A stretch of 64,000 nucleotides of DNA, from NCBI RefSeq assembly GCF_000006565.2, contig NC_031467.1:620001-684000 (forward strand), in the 5' to 3' direction. Positions 63,688 to 64,000 of this stretch are shown here, piece after piece. Numbering within the stretch: position 1 is the first letter of the stretch; each line of letters begins with the position of its first letter. The translations under genes were made by a program, and so were the position numbers. This DNA is from Toxoplasma gondii ME49. Lineage: Eukaryota > Apicomplexa > Conoidasida > Eucoccidiorida > Sarcocystidae. The notes under the pieces are model-generated. The model did not search any database and had not been told where the DNA came from. It saw only the letters and a list, made by a program, of their open reading frames with translations.

Positions 63688-64000
63688 ACTTCTGAACATT
63701 GGTCGGCATTTCATGCATTGGTGTGAACGAGCTTTCTAGTTTTTTCCGTCGCGTCTTTACTGTTGAGAGCGAGCTCGACAGAGGCGGGTGTATCAGCCTT
63801 GCCGGGGAAGAAGGCAGGGAAGTGACGAGACCAGTCGACGAAGTCAGGACTTCTGGGATAAACGATGTACGAGTCTGCGAGTGGGTTGCAGTGCTGAAGA
63901 AAGACGCAGAAAGCGACAAGGAAGCAGCGAAACGCCTACAGAGGGTGTGCAGAGACGGCTCGAAACAGCTGAAACGGTGGATTTCAAGGTTCCTCCAAAA
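63688..64000 (+). CDS. Possible partial coding segment at right edge
   Basis: One plus-strand frame is open from about 63688 to the window end. Its translation is charged (FFRRVFTVESELDRGG, VCEWVAVLKKDAESDKEA) and resembles exon texture. The minus strand also has a Ser/Thr-rich ORF (63686-63919). Which strand codes, if either, cannot be decided here. Confidence 0.25.

Overview
The window looks like nuclear DNA of a cyst-forming coccidian apicomplexan, most likely Toxoplasma gondii or a close relative such as Hammondia or Neospora. Reasons: mid-GC DNA with (TA)n microsatellites in introns and spacers; genes of many short exons with strict GT/AG borders beside a very long intronless ORF; Ser/Pro/Ala/Glu low-complexity tracts; a Kozak-like CAAAATG start; an SPATR-like TSP1 protein; and an IFT80 gene, expected only in apicomplexans with flagellated microgametes. 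All intron-containing models were built by hand from splice sites, reading phase and remembered family sequences. No search was run.

Layout, left to right: the last exon of a thioredoxin gene (+); tRNA-His (-); an intraflagellar transport IFT80 gene (+, about 4.2-12.1 kb); an SPATR-like secreted TSP1 gene (+, 14.3-18.8 kb); a convergent spacer with a microsatellite and a perfect 17-bp hairpin; a Sua5/YrdC threonylcarbamoyl-AMP synthase gene (-, 21.7-24.9 kb); a single-pass membrane RING-H2 E3 ligase gene with a 15-nt microexon (-, 27.7-33.6 kb); a pyrimidine-rich leader and a KDEL-receptor-like gene (+, 38.0-41.8 kb) whose second splice donor lies in a tandem duplication; an unassigned membrane protein (-, 43.9-45.7 kb); a 2,393-residue intronless protein (+, 47.1-54.3 kb); tRNA-Gly (-); and a METTL1/Trm8 tRNA m7G46 methyltransferase gene (-, about 58.4-62.4 kb).

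The genes are independent transcription units, not operons. Loose themes are tRNA biology (two tRNA genes, Sua5 for t6A37, METTL1 for m7G46, two tRNA-like relics in introns) and membrane or secretory functions (KDEL-receptor-like protein, RING E3, SPATR-like protein, unassigned membrane protein). I found no CRISPR array, operon, transposase or viral gene. Nothing here amounts to a clearly new multi-gene system. The strongest oddities are the duplicated splice donor, the palindromic GGTGTAYGTACACC motif in coding DNA, the 17-bp hairpin, and the two large proteins without a recognisable family.
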